Shown one piece after another: positions 6,990 through 15,319 of a DNA stretch of 47,900 nt. Location: positions 1-47,900 of the forward strand of contig JAGAXW010000016.1 of assembly GCA_017847725.1 (NCBI GenBank), read 5' to 3'. Under the pieces are notes generated by a model, which was given only the letters and a program-made list of their open reading frames with translations, was not told the origin of the DNA and did no database searches. A program made the position numbers and the translations under genes. Positions within the stretch are counted from its first letter, which is position 1, and each line of letters opens with the position of its first letter. Source of the DNA: Prevotella sp. GTDB lineage: Bacteria; Bacteroidota; Bacteroidia; Bacteroidales; Bacteroidaceae.

Positions 6990-8429
6990 TTAAAGAATCG
7001 TCTTGACAGCCTCGAGCATGCCCTTGTCCTGAATAAGGTCGAGGAACTGCTTAACCATGGCGTTCAGACCCTGAATCTTATTGAGGTCCTCCTGCCAGAT
7101 GAACTCTGCGCCGAGTACGCCGTCGGCCACCTTCTGCGTGTCGCCGGTAGCCCAGAGATCCTTCAGCAGGTCCATAATCTTCTGGTCGTCGTTGGGGACA
7201 ATCTCTGCACCGTCGGCACGCTTGCCGCCCTTGTAGTAGGTGATGATGGCAGCCAGACCGAATACCAGACCCTTGGGCAGCTCGCCCTTGCGCTCCAGAT
7301 AGGTCTTCACGCCGGGCAGGTCGCGAGCCTGGAACTTGGGGAAGGAGTTCAGCATGATGCTGGTCACCTGATGGTCGACAAACGGGTTGTCGAAGCGCTC
7401 CAGTACGTCGGCAGCAAACTTCTGCAACTCGTCCATAGGCAGGTCGAGGGTCTGCATCAGCTCGTCGAACTGTACCTTGTGGATGTACTTGGAGATAACC
7501 TCGTGGTTGCAGGCGTCGCGGACGATGTTGACACCGCTCAGGTAGGCAACGGGAGAGAGTACGGTGTGCGGGCCGTTCAGCAGGGTCACCTTACGCTTGT
7601 GGTAGGGCTCCTCTGACGGTACGAACAGTACGTGGAGGCCGGCCTTGTCGGCGGGGAACTCCTTGGCCACCTCTTTCGGAGCCTCGATGACCCACAGGTG
7701 GAAGTTCTCGGCCTGTACGACGAGGTTGTCGCGGTAGCCCACCTTCTCCTGAATCTCTGCAATCTCCTTGCGGGGGAAGCCAGGGACGATACGGTCAACG
7801 AGCGTAGCGTATACGCCGCAGCACTCGTCGAACCACTTCTTGAAGTCGGCGGGAAGCTGCCAGAGCTCGATGTACTTGTTGATGCAGTCCTTCAGCACGT
7901 GGCCGTTGAGGAAGATCAGCTCGCAGGGGAAGATGATCAGACCCTTCGTGGGATCACCGTTGAAGGTCTGCCAGCGGCGATAGAGCAGCTGTACGAGTTT
8001 GCCGGGGTATGAAGAAGCAGGCTTGTCCTCCAGCTTGCAGGCGGGGTCAAAGGCGATACCAGCCTCTGTGGTGTTGGAGATAACGAAACGAATCTCGGGC
8101 TGGTCGGCCAGTGCCATGAAAGCATCGTTCTGAGAGTAGGGGTTCAGTGCGCGACTGATGACGTCGATGCGCTCAAGTGTATTGACGGGCTTGCCGTTCT
8201 CGCGGCCCTGCAGGTTGACGTGATACAGGCAGTCCTGACCGTTGAGCCACTCTACCATACCCTTGTCGATGGGCTGTACGACAACGACAGAACCGTTGAA
8301 GTTGGTCTTCTGGTCCATATTCCAGATAATCCAATCTACGAATGCACGGAGGAAGTTTCCTTCACCGAACTGAATCACCTTTTCAGGCATTACGCTCTTC
8401 GGAGCGAAGTGTTTGTTTAGTGGTTTCAT
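6990..8429 (-). CDS. uxaB: Tagaturonate reductase
   Basis: The 479-residue protein from ATG 8427-8429 matches the polyol/mannitol dehydrogenase superfamily and the usual length of UxaB (about 480). The N-terminus has the nucleotide-binding region VIQFGEGNFLRAFVDWII. Further motifs are FVISNTTEAGI and the family signature KVTLLNGPHTVLSPVAYLSG, which carries the catalytic-region Lys and His/Asn residues. It interconverts D-tagaturonate and D-altronate with NAD(H) in the breakdown of galacturonate. The frame is open to 8471, but the -7 box at 8469-8476 rules out the longer start. It is alone: no uxaA, uxaC or kdgK lies beside it in this window. Fructuronate reductase (UxuB) is a less likely alternative. 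Confidence 0.88.
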   Translation of the reverse strand: MKPLNKHFAPKSVMPEKVIQFGEGNFLRAFVDWIIWNMDQKTNFNGSVVVVQPIDKGMVEWLNGQDCLYHVNLQGRENGKPVNTLERIDVISRALNPYSQNDAFMALADQPEIRFVISNTTEAGIAFDPACKLEDKPASSYPGKLVQLLYRRWQTFNGDPTKGLIIFPCELIFLNGHVLKDCINKYIELWQLPADFKKWFDECCGVYATLVDRIVPGFPRKEIAEIQEKVGYRDNLVVQAENFHLWVIEAPKEVAKEFPADKAGLHVLFVPSEEPYHKRKVTLLNGPHTVLSPVAYLSGVNIVRDACNHEVISKYIHKVQFDELMQTLDLPMDELQKFAADVLERFDNPFVDHQVTSIMLNSFPKFQARDLPGVKTYLERKGELPKGLVFGLAAIITYYKGGKRADGAEIVPNDDQKIMDLLKDLWATGDTQKVADGVLGAEFIWQEDLNKIQGLNAMVKQFLDLIQDKGMLEAVKTIL

Positions 8430-8468
8430 AAACTTTGTATGTTTTAATAGTTGTTTTTGATAGTGCTG

Positions 8469-8476
8469 CAAAGTTA
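8469..8476 (-). promoter_or_regulatory. -7 box TAACTTTG of uxaB
   Basis: TAACTTTG on the minus strand, 39 bases before the uxaB start. No TTTG is found at the expected -33 distance, so this promoter may need an activator, as often for catabolic genes. Confidence 0.7.
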
Positions 8477-8536
8477 CAAAATAAAGTGATAAGTGAAGAG
8501 GGTAGCATTAAGAATTTGTTGCCTCCTTGTTTTTTT

Positions 8537-9835
8537 TTAACGTTTCATGAGGAAATGCTTGAAGTCGGCGAAGTCTTTCGACATCTCGACGCTCTGCTTC
8601 TCACCCTTCATGAAGGCAGCCAGCCGCTCGGGGATTGTGATGTCCGTACCGAGTATCTGGTCGACCTTCTCCTTGAACTTGGCCGGATGGGCTGTCTCGC
8701 AGAAGACACCGGTCTCGCCGGCCTTGAGCCCTTCTTTCAGCGCTTGATAGCCACAGGCACCGTGGGGGTCTAACACATAGCCCGTGTCGGCATAGCACTG
8801 GCGCATGGTGTCGGCTATCTGCTGGTCGCTGTAGGTGGCACCGCTGATGATGCTGGTAATCTTCTCGTGCGACTGTCCGTAGAGGTCGTAGATGCGTGCA
8901 AAGTTCGATGGGTCGCCCACGTCCATGGCATTGGCGAGTGTCTGTACCGAAGGCTTGGGCTCGTACTTGCCTGTCTGCAGGTAGTTGTAGAATACGTCGT
9001 TGGCGTTGTTGGCGGCAATGAAACGCTTGATGGGCAGTCCCATCTCGCGCCCAAAGAGGGCTGAACAGATGTTGCCGAAATTGCCGCTGGGCACGCACAT
9101 GACGATGTCTGTCATTCCGAGAGCCTTCATCCTTGCATAGGCGTTGAAGTAGTAGAAGGCCTGCGGCAGGAAGCGTGCCACGTTGATGCTGTTGGCACTG
9201 GTGAGCTTCATGTGCTGGTTCAGTTCGTCGTCCATAAAGGCTGATTTGACGAGTGCCTGGCAGTCGTCGAAGACTCCGTCGACCTCGATGGCCGTGATGT
9301 TCTGGCCGAGTGTGGTGAACTGACATTCCTGGATGGGGCTTACCTTTCCTTTCGGATAGAGTACGTAGACGTGGATGCCTTCTACGCCCAGAAAACCGTT
9401 GGCCACGGCCGATCCGGTGTCGCCGCTGGTGGCCACGAGCACGTTGACCTGTTCGCTGCTCTCCTGTCGGATGAAGTATTGCAGCAGGCGGGCCATGAAG
9501 CGGGCGCCGACATCCTTGAAGGCGAGGGTGGGACCGTGGAAGAGTTCGAGGGCGTAAATGTTCTCCTCGACCTTCACCACCGGGCAGTCGAACGACAGGG
9601 TGTCGTAGACGAGATCCTGCAGTGCGTCGAGGTCGATATCGTCGCCAAAGAAGTTGCTGGCCACGTTGTAGGCGATATTCTGGAACGACATGTCCTGTAT
9701 GTTGTCGAAGAAAGCCTTCGGCAGTTTGTCGATACGCTCGGGCATGTAGAGGCCGCGGTCTTCGGCAAGCCCTTTGACAACGGCTTTGTGAAGGTCGGCG
9801 AGGGGGGCCTTCCTGTTGGTGCTGTAGTACATCAT
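8537..9835 (-). CDS. thrC: Threonine synthase
   Basis: This fold-type II PLP enzyme converts O-phosphohomoserine to threonine in the cytoplasm. The 432-residue protein has the N-terminal threonine-synthase segment YYSTNRKAP...LAEDRGLYMPE, the PLP lysine K107 in HGPTLAFKDVGARF, the SGDTGSAVANGF phosphate-binding loop, and PSGNFGN further on. Length fits the E. coli-like class. Two ATGs occur in tandem (9833-9835 and 9830-9832); the first is used here. It is the last gene of thrA-apgM-thrC, four bases after the apgM stop. The stop is followed on the minus strand by an A-run but by no clear hairpin. Confidence 0.95.
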   Translation of the reverse strand: MMYYSTNRKAPLADLHKAVVKGLAEDRGLYMPERIDKLPKAFFDNIQDMSFQNIAYNVASNFFGDDIDLDALQDLVYDTLSFDCPVVKVEENIYALELFHGPTLAFKDVGARFMARLLQYFIRQESSEQVNVLVATSGDTGSAVANGFLGVEGIHVYVLYPKGKVSPIQECQFTTLGQNITAIEVDGVFDDCQALVKSAFMDDELNQHMKLTSANSINVARFLPQAFYYFNAYARMKALGMTDIVMCVPSGNFGNICSALFGREMGLPIKRFIAANNANDVFYNYLQTGKYEPKPSVQTLANAMDVGDPSNFARIYDLYGQSHEKITSIISGATYSDQQIADTMRQCYADTGYVLDPHGACGYQALKEGLKAGETGVFCETAHPAKFKEKVDQILGTDITIPERLAAFMKGEKQSVEMSKDFADFKHFLMKR

Positions 9836-9839
9836 AATG

Positions 9840-11078
9840 CTATTGTATTTTCATGAATTCGTTCATAAATTCGTTGAGGTGCAGCAGTCCGTAACTGCCG
9901 CTGACGCACGCCACCTCGTCGTACTGCTCGACGCTGTCGGGCTTGATGTCCTTATGCCAGATGATGAAGGGGACGGGCTCGTTGACGTGGATGCGTAGCT
10001 CTACGGGAGTGGGGTGGTCGGGCAGAATCGCCATACATACGGGCTCGTCCATCTGCTTGATGGCTTCGAGCACTGGCTTGATGAGGCGCTTGTCCAGGTA
10101 GTCGATGGCGCGCAGCTTCAGGTCGAGGTCGCCGTCGTGGCCGGCCTCGTCGGTGGCTTCTACGTGTACGAAGACAAAGTCGTCATGCTGCAGTGCGTCG
10201 ATGGCGGCCTGGGCCTTACCCTCATAGTTGGTGTTGGCCAGTCCGGTGGCGCCCTCCACCTCTATAATGCGTAGTCCGGCATAGTGGCCGATGCCTCGTA
10301 TCAGGTCGACGGCGGAGATGACGGCTCCGCTCTTCACCTGCGGATACTGTTGCATCAGCGTCTGCATCGACGGTCGGTAACCGCCGCTCCACGGCCAGAT
10401 GCTGTTGGCCTGCCGCTCGCCGCGTCGTGCTTTCTCGATGTTGTAGGGGTGCTGGGCCAGCAACTCCTGCGACTTCAGTATGAGGTCGTTGAGCAGGTCG
10501 GCCGTCTCCTGGGGTGTCATGCGTCCTGGCTCTGCGGGGACGTCTTTCTCGGCTTTCACCAGTAGTGGACGCCAAGGCTCGTCGGGGTGGTCGTGGGGCG
10601 GTGCGCAGACGATGTGCTTCGATCCGCCCTTAACTACCAGCAGGTGGCGGTATTGTATGCCTGTGATGAACTTTACGCGGTCGCTGCCCAGGTGTTCGTT
10701 GAGATATTGAATCAGCACGTCGGCGTCCTGCGTCTCCAGATTGCCGCCGTTGTGTGTGATGATGTTGCCACCTTCCAACGTGATGATGTTGCAGCGTATG
10801 GCCATGTCGTCGTCGCTCATCTCATAGCCTATCGAAGCAGCCTCCAGAGGGCCGCGACCCTCGTACACCTTGTTCAGGTCGTAGCCGAGGATGGCGGTGT
10901 TGGCCACCTCGGAGCCTGGGGGGAATCCCTCTGGTACGGTGACCAGCCGACCTGTACGGCCTGCGCGGGCCAGTCGGTTCATGTATTCGGGCCGTGCATA
11001 TTGCAGCAGTGTCTTGTTTCCAAGGCTGGCCACCTTGTGGTCTGCCATTCCGTCGCCAAGAATGATGATGTGTTTCAT
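9840..11078 (-). CDS. apgM: ApgM-family protein, proposed homoserine kinase
   Basis: This 412-residue alkaline-phosphatase-superfamily protein resembles archaeal-type cofactor-independent phosphoglycerate mutases. The N-terminal metal site is IILGDGMADH and the catalytic-serine loop is GSEVANTAILGYD. Metal-binding His/Asp motifs follow, including EATDEAGHDGDLDLK and ILPDHPTPVE. Its place between thrA and thrC, with gaps of 4 and 6 bases and no GHMP-type thrB in the window, fits the family model described as proposed homoserine kinase (TIGR02535, as I recall), which would supply O-phosphohomoserine to ThrC. A glycolytic mutase role is the alternative and is less likely from the context. The kinase role is inferred, not visible in the residues. 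Confidence 0.88.
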   Translation of the reverse strand: MKHIIILGDGMADHKVASLGNKTLLQYARPEYMNRLARAGRTGRLVTVPEGFPPGSEVANTAILGYDLNKVYEGRGPLEAASIGYEMSDDDMAIRCNIITLEGGNIITHNGGNLETQDADVLIQYLNEHLGSDRVKFITGIQYRHLLVVKGGSKHIVCAPPHDHPDEPWRPLLVKAEKDVPAEPGRMTPQETADLLNDLILKSQELLAQHPYNIEKARRGERQANSIWPWSGGYRPSMQTLMQQYPQVKSGAVISAVDLIRGIGHYAGLRIIEVEGATGLANTNYEGKAQAAIDALQHDDFVFVHVEATDEAGHDGDLDLKLRAIDYLDKRLIKPVLEAIKQMDEPVCMAILPDHPTPVELRIHVNEPVPFIIWHKDIKPDSVEQYDEVACVSGSYGLLHLNEFMNEFMKIQ

Positions 11079-11084
11079 AGGACC

Positions 11085-13517
11085 TTAGATGTTAGCAATG
11101 GACATGATGTTAGCGAAGACACCGGCGGCCGTGACGCCGGCACCGGCACCATAGCCTTGTATCTGCATGGGGTACTCCTTATAGCGTTCGGTGGTGAGCA
11201 GCACGATGTTGTTGGAGCCTTCCAAATTGTAGAATGGATGGTTGCGGTCTACCTCGCGCAGGGCGACATTGGCCTTGCCGTTCTCCATCGTGGCCACGAA
11301 GCGCCAGCGTTTGCCGGCGGCTTCCAGCTGTTGTCGGCGTTGCTCGAAGTCGGCATCCAGTTGCGGCAGCTTCTGCCAGAAGTCCTCTACGCTGCCGTCG
11401 AAATACGCGTCGGGTACGAAGAGGTTTTTCACGACGTCGTCTTGCTCTACCTGATAGCCGGCCTCACGTGTCAGGATGACCAGCTTGCGTACCACGTCGG
11501 TGCCGCTGAGGTCGATGCGCGGGTCGGGTTCACTATAGCCCTGTTCCTTGGCCCGACGGACGGTCTCTGAGAAGGGGACGGTGGCACTAATCTCGTTAAA
11601 GATAAAGTTAAGTGTTCCAGACAGAACTGCTTCAATTTTAAGTATTTTGTCGCCCGAATTGCGTAGGTCGTTGATGGTGCCGATGATGGGCAGGCCAGCA
11701 CCCACGTTGGTTTCGTAGCGGAACCACACGCCGCGGTTGCGGGCGGTACGTTTCAGGCGGATATAGTTGTCATAGTCGCTCGATGCCGCAATCTTGTTGG
11801 CGGCAATCACGGAGATGTTATGCTCCAGAAGCTTCTGATAGTAGGATGCTATCTCCTTGCTGGCAGTGCAGTCTACGAAGACGCTGTTGAAGATGTTCAT
11901 GCCGATGACCTCGTCGCACAGGTTGACACCCTGTGCCTCGGGTGCCTTCAACAGTTCGCGGTAGTTCTCCAGGTCGATGCCGTCGCGACTGTAGATGCCC
12001 GCCTTTGACGAGGCGATGCCCACGACATTCAGCTTCAGACCGTTGCGCTGCATCAGTTCGTCATACTGCTTGCGTATCTGTTCGATGAGCATGCCACCTA
12101 CGGTTCCTACACCACAGATGAAGAGGTTGAGCACCTTGTATTCTGACAGGAAGAACGAGTCGTGCAGCACGTTGAGCGACTTGCGCAGGAAGCGTCCGTC
12201 TACTACAAACGAGATGTTGGTTTCCGAGGCACCTTGTGCACAGGCGATGACGCTGATACCGCTGCGTCCGAGGGTGCCAAACAGTTTACCCGCAATACCT
12301 GGGGTATGCTTCATGTTCTCACCCACGATGGCGATGGTGGCCAGTCCGCTTTCGGCGTGCATGGGAAACATGGCACCCGTCTCTATCTCCTTGGCAAACT
12401 GCTCGTTGAGCACTTCTACGGCAGCGTCGGCATCCTCGTCGCGCACACCGATGGACGTGGAGTTCTCCGAAGAGGCCTGGCTTACCATGAATACCGATAT
12501 GCCCTTGTTGGCCAGCGTAGTGAAGATGCGTCGGTTTACGCCGATGACACCTACCATCGACAGGCCAGTTACCGTTATCAGCGTGGTTCCCTTGATGCTG
12601 GAGATGCCCTTGATGGGCTTCTGGTCGTTCTCTATATGGTTTTTGATGAGTGTCCCGGGATGCTTGGGGTTGAAGGTGTTCTTCACCTTGATGGGGATAT
12701 TCTTGACGCAGACGGGGTAGATGGTCGGCGGGTAAATGACCTTGGCGCCAAAGTTACAGAGCTCCATGGCCTCTACGTACGACAGTTCGTTGATGGTGTA
12801 TGCTGTCTTGATGACACGCGGGTCGGCCGTCATGAATCCGTCTACGTCGGTCCATATCTCCAGCACTTCTGCGTCGAGGGCCGCGGCGATGATGGCAGCC
12901 GTATAGTCAGAGCCTCCGCGTCCCAGGTTGGTGGTTTCGCCGGTGTCGCGGTCGCGGCTGATAAATCCGGGTACCACGGCTACGGGCGGCAGCTCCCTGA
13001 AGGTGTCGCGCACCAATTGGCTGGTCAGTTCGGCGTCCAGCGTATGTTTGCCGTTTTTCTTCTCCGTGCGGATGAAGTCGCGGGCATTCATGCGCTTGCC
13101 GCCCTTGATGAGGGTGGCCACGATGTTCGAACTCAGCCGCTCGCCATAGCTGACGATGGCGTCCTGCGTCTTGATGCTCAGGTCGTGTATCAGGTACACA
13201 CCGTAGTAAATGCTCCTCAACTGGTCGAAGAGCTGGTCTACCTTATTAAATAAGTCTACACGTTTTTTGTTGTCCGTGATAATGGTGTCAATCATCTGGT
13301 GGTGGCGGTTCACCATGGCGTCGAACTCCTCCTTCCAACGGTCGTCGCCACGCAGGGCCATCTGCGAGGTCGCTATCAACTTGTCGGTGATGCCGCCCAG
13401 GGCACTTACTACTACTATGACAGGTTGCGTCCGAGCCTCTGTCTCCACGATTTTCTTTAAGCTAAGAATGCTTTTCACGGAACCTACGGACGTTCCGCCG
13501 AATTTCAGAACTTTCAT
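11085..13517 (-). CDS. thrA: Bifunctional aspartokinase / homoserine dehydrogenase
   Basis: The 810-residue protein starts at ATG 13515-13517, directly giving MKVLKFGGTSVGS; the frame extends to 13559, but that part adds nothing homologous. Aspartokinase occupies about 1-290 (KFGGTSVGS at 5-13; GRGGSDYTA at 199-207). ACT regulatory domains lie at about 310-450. Homoserine dehydrogenase covers about 464-810, with the Rossmann motif GVGTVGG at 469-475 and the ANKIA and VLSGTLNFIF catalytic regions. It performs the first and third steps from aspartate to threonine and is likely feedback-controlled through the ACT domains. It heads the thrA-apgM-thrC operon. No threonine leader peptide or attenuator is seen in the short leader. 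Confidence 0.96.
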   Translation of the reverse strand: MKVLKFGGTSVGSVKSILSLKKIVETEARTQPVIVVVSALGGITDKLIATSQMALRGDDRWKEEFDAMVNRHHQMIDTIITDNKKRVDLFNKVDQLFDQLRSIYYGVYLIHDLSIKTQDAIVSYGERLSSNIVATLIKGGKRMNARDFIRTEKKNGKHTLDAELTSQLVRDTFRELPPVAVVPGFISRDRDTGETTNLGRGGSDYTAAIIAAALDAEVLEIWTDVDGFMTADPRVIKTAYTINELSYVEAMELCNFGAKVIYPPTIYPVCVKNIPIKVKNTFNPKHPGTLIKNHIENDQKPIKGISSIKGTTLITVTGLSMVGVIGVNRRIFTTLANKGISVFMVSQASSENSTSIGVRDEDADAAVEVLNEQFAKEIETGAMFPMHAESGLATIAIVGENMKHTPGIAGKLFGTLGRSGISVIACAQGASETNISFVVDGRFLRKSLNVLHDSFFLSEYKVLNLFICGVGTVGGMLIEQIRKQYDELMQRNGLKLNVVGIASSKAGIYSRDGIDLENYRELLKAPEAQGVNLCDEVIGMNIFNSVFVDCTASKEIASYYQKLLEHNISVIAANKIAASSDYDNYIRLKRTARNRGVWFRYETNVGAGLPIIGTINDLRNSGDKILKIEAVLSGTLNFIFNEISATVPFSETVRRAKEQGYSEPDPRIDLSGTDVVRKLVILTREAGYQVEQDDVVKNLFVPDAYFDGSVEDFWQKLPQLDADFEQRRQQLEAAGKRWRFVATMENGKANVALREVDRNHPFYNLEGSNNIVLLTTERYKEYPMQIQGYGAGAGVTAAGVFANIMSIANI

Positions 13518-13583
13518 ATCTCTATGCAATTTTTCTTGCTCAACGGTACCCCTCGACAAGTGGGGATTGCTCCGTCAGCGTTG

Positions 13584-13614
13584 CAAAGATACTAAAACCC
13601 GTTCAAATGACAAA
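13584..13614 (-). promoter_or_regulatory. Promoter of the threonine operon
   Basis: On the minus strand, TTTG (13611-13614), 19 bases, TATCTTTG (13584-13591). The -33 box starts seven bases from the terminator stem of the upstream acyl-CoA ligase operon. Confidence 0.87.
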
Positions 13615-13620
13615 AGAAAA

Positions 13621-13642
13621 AGCGGGGATTTTTTTCCCCGCT
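13621..13642 (-). terminator. Terminator of the acyl-CoA ligase operon
   Basis: Stem AGCGGGGA (13621-13628) with TCCCCGCT (13635-13642), followed on the minus strand by a T-rich tail. It lies ten bases after the stop codon at 13652. Confidence 0.88.
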
Positions 13643-13651
13643 CTTGAATAA

Positions 13652-15313
13652 TTAGGAATACAAGAATCGTTTGATGCTTCGCTTCGGCGTCTTCTCAAAC
13701 TCTTCCGTGCGTATTTCTATCTCGTGAATCTTCTCATAGGCCGGCAGTTGTTCGTTCAGATTGACGAGGTTCTGGTCCATGATACTCTTGATGTCCTGTT
13801 CGTTGAAGTTCATGTTCTTGGCCTCGTCGTAGTCGGGATATACCAGTCCCACGAGCTTGTTGTCGCGCTGTACGACAACGCTCTCCACGACCATGGTCAT
13901 CGAGTTGAGCTTGTCTTCTATCTCCTCGGGATAGATGTTCTGTCCGTTGGGGCCGAGCAGCATGTTCTTGGAGCGTCCGTTGATGAAGACGTTGCCGTCG
14001 TAGTCCATCGTTCCCAAGTCGCCTGTATGGTACCAGCCCTCCTTGTCGAGAGTCTCGGCCGTGGCTTCCTCGTTCTTGTAGTAGCCCAGCATGACGTTCA
14101 GCCCCTTGGCCAGTATTTCTCCCGGCTTGTTGGCGGGGTCTTCCGAATCTATCTTCACTTGCATGTGGTAGGCTTCTTGTCCGCACGAGCCTTGTACGAA
14201 GGTGTGCCAGTCGCGGTAGCAGATGATGGGGGCGCACTCTGTGGCACCGTAGCCCACGGTGTAGGGGAAATCGATGCGCTTCAGGAATGACTCCACCTCC
14301 TGGTTGAAGGCTGCACCGCCGATGATGACCTCGTAGAGTTGTCCGCCGAAGGCGTTCACCACCTCCTGGCATATCTTCTCGCGCACTTTCTTCGAGATGA
14401 CGGGCATCGACAGGAGCAGGCGCATGCGGTTGTTCTGTATTTTGGGGAACACCTTCTTGCGGATAATCTTCTCGATGACCAGCGGCACGGCAATGATAAT
14501 CTTTGGTCTGATGTCGGCAAAGGCCTGTGCGATGATGGCGGGCGAGGGGATGCGGTTCAGGTAGTACACGTGGCATCCGTGCAGGAATTCGAAGATGAAC
14601 TCGAAGGCCATGCCGTACATGTGGGCCATGGGCAGGATGCTGATGATGCGGTCGCCCTTTTGGATGGTCTTGCCCAGCACGTGCTCGGCGAAGTCGTAGT
14701 TCGACCACAGGGCTCGGTAGGGAATCATCACGCCCTTCGAGAAGCCTGTTGTGCCGCTGGTGTAGTTAATCATGGCCAGCTCCTCGCCGTTCTCCTCAAT
14801 GTAGTAGCTGACGTGCTCCTTGCGGAAGTATTTGGGGAACTTCTTGCCGTACAGCTCGTTCAGGTGCTCGCGGGCATACGTCAGTTTGTCCGTACGCGAC
14901 AGCATGAGCGAGTAGTCGGGGTTGTTGATGATGCCCTCCAGATGTGGCATCTTGGTGGGGTCTATCTGTGTGGCCACATGGTCGCCCACAAAGAGCAGTT
15001 TGGCGTCAGAGTGGTTCACGATGTTGTGAATCTGGTCGGCCATAAACTCATGGAGGATGGGTACGGCCACGGCGCCGTACGTCAGTGTGGCCAGAAAGGC
15101 TACCGCCCACTGGCTCGAGTTACGTCCGCAGAGGGCTATCTTGTCGCCTTTCGTCACACCGCTGTTCTCAAACAGGATGTGTAACTTTTCGATTTTTCGT
15201 GCCACGTCGTGGAATTGCAGCGTAGCTCCTTTGTAGTCAGTCAGTGCGTCGAGATCCCAGTTCTCGATGATGCTTTGCTGTATAAGTTGGTTGAAACTTG
15301 GTCTGTTTTCCAT
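13652..15313 (-). CDS. AMP-dependent acyl-CoA ligase (copy 1 of tandem pair)
   Basis: This 553-residue ANL-superfamily adenylate-forming enzyme has the P-loop YTSGTTGFSKG at residues 184-194. Later come the ATE motif GYGATECAP, the ATP-binding aspartate in WYHTGDLGTMDYDG, the hinge region INGRSKNMLLGPNGQNIYPE, and the C-terminal lysine region KTPKRSIKR (about 541-549). It probably activates a medium- or long-chain fatty acid as acyl-AMP and then acyl-CoA. There is no signal peptide; it would be cytoplasmic, perhaps membrane-associated. It lies six bases after copy 2, to which it is closely similar over its full length (roughly 60% by eye), so the pair arose by tandem duplication. The exact substrate cannot be told from sequence. 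Confidence 0.9.
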   Translation of the reverse strand: MENRPSFNQLIQQSIIENWDLDALTDYKGATLQFHDVARKIEKLHILFENSGVTKGDKIALCGRNSSQWAVAFLATLTYGAVAVPILHEFMADQIHNIVNHSDAKLLFVGDHVATQIDPTKMPHLEGIINNPDYSLMLSRTDKLTYAREHLNELYGKKFPKYFRKEHVSYYIEENGEELAMINYTSGTTGFSKGVMIPYRALWSNYDFAEHVLGKTIQKGDRIISILPMAHMYGMAFEFIFEFLHGCHVYYLNRIPSPAIIAQAFADIRPKIIIAVPLVIEKIIRKKVFPKIQNNRMRLLLSMPVISKKVREKICQEVVNAFGGQLYEVIIGGAAFNQEVESFLKRIDFPYTVGYGATECAPIICYRDWHTFVQGSCGQEAYHMQVKIDSEDPANKPGEILAKGLNVMLGYYKNEEATAETLDKEGWYHTGDLGTMDYDGNVFINGRSKNMLLGPNGQNIYPEEIEDKLNSMTMVVESVVVQRDNKLVGLVYPDYDEAKNMNFNEQDIKSIMDQNLVNLNEQLPAYEKIHEIEIRTEEFEKTPKRSIKRFLYS

Positions 15314-15319
15314 AATATC

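Noticed and set aside
12162-13253. Long plus-strand frame opposite thrA
   Set aside because: It is a mirror of G+C-biased codons of thrA; the translation has no recognisable domain. The same applies to the long frames opposite metY (3128-4120), apgM/thrA (10587-11570) and the acyl-CoA ligase (14339-15184).
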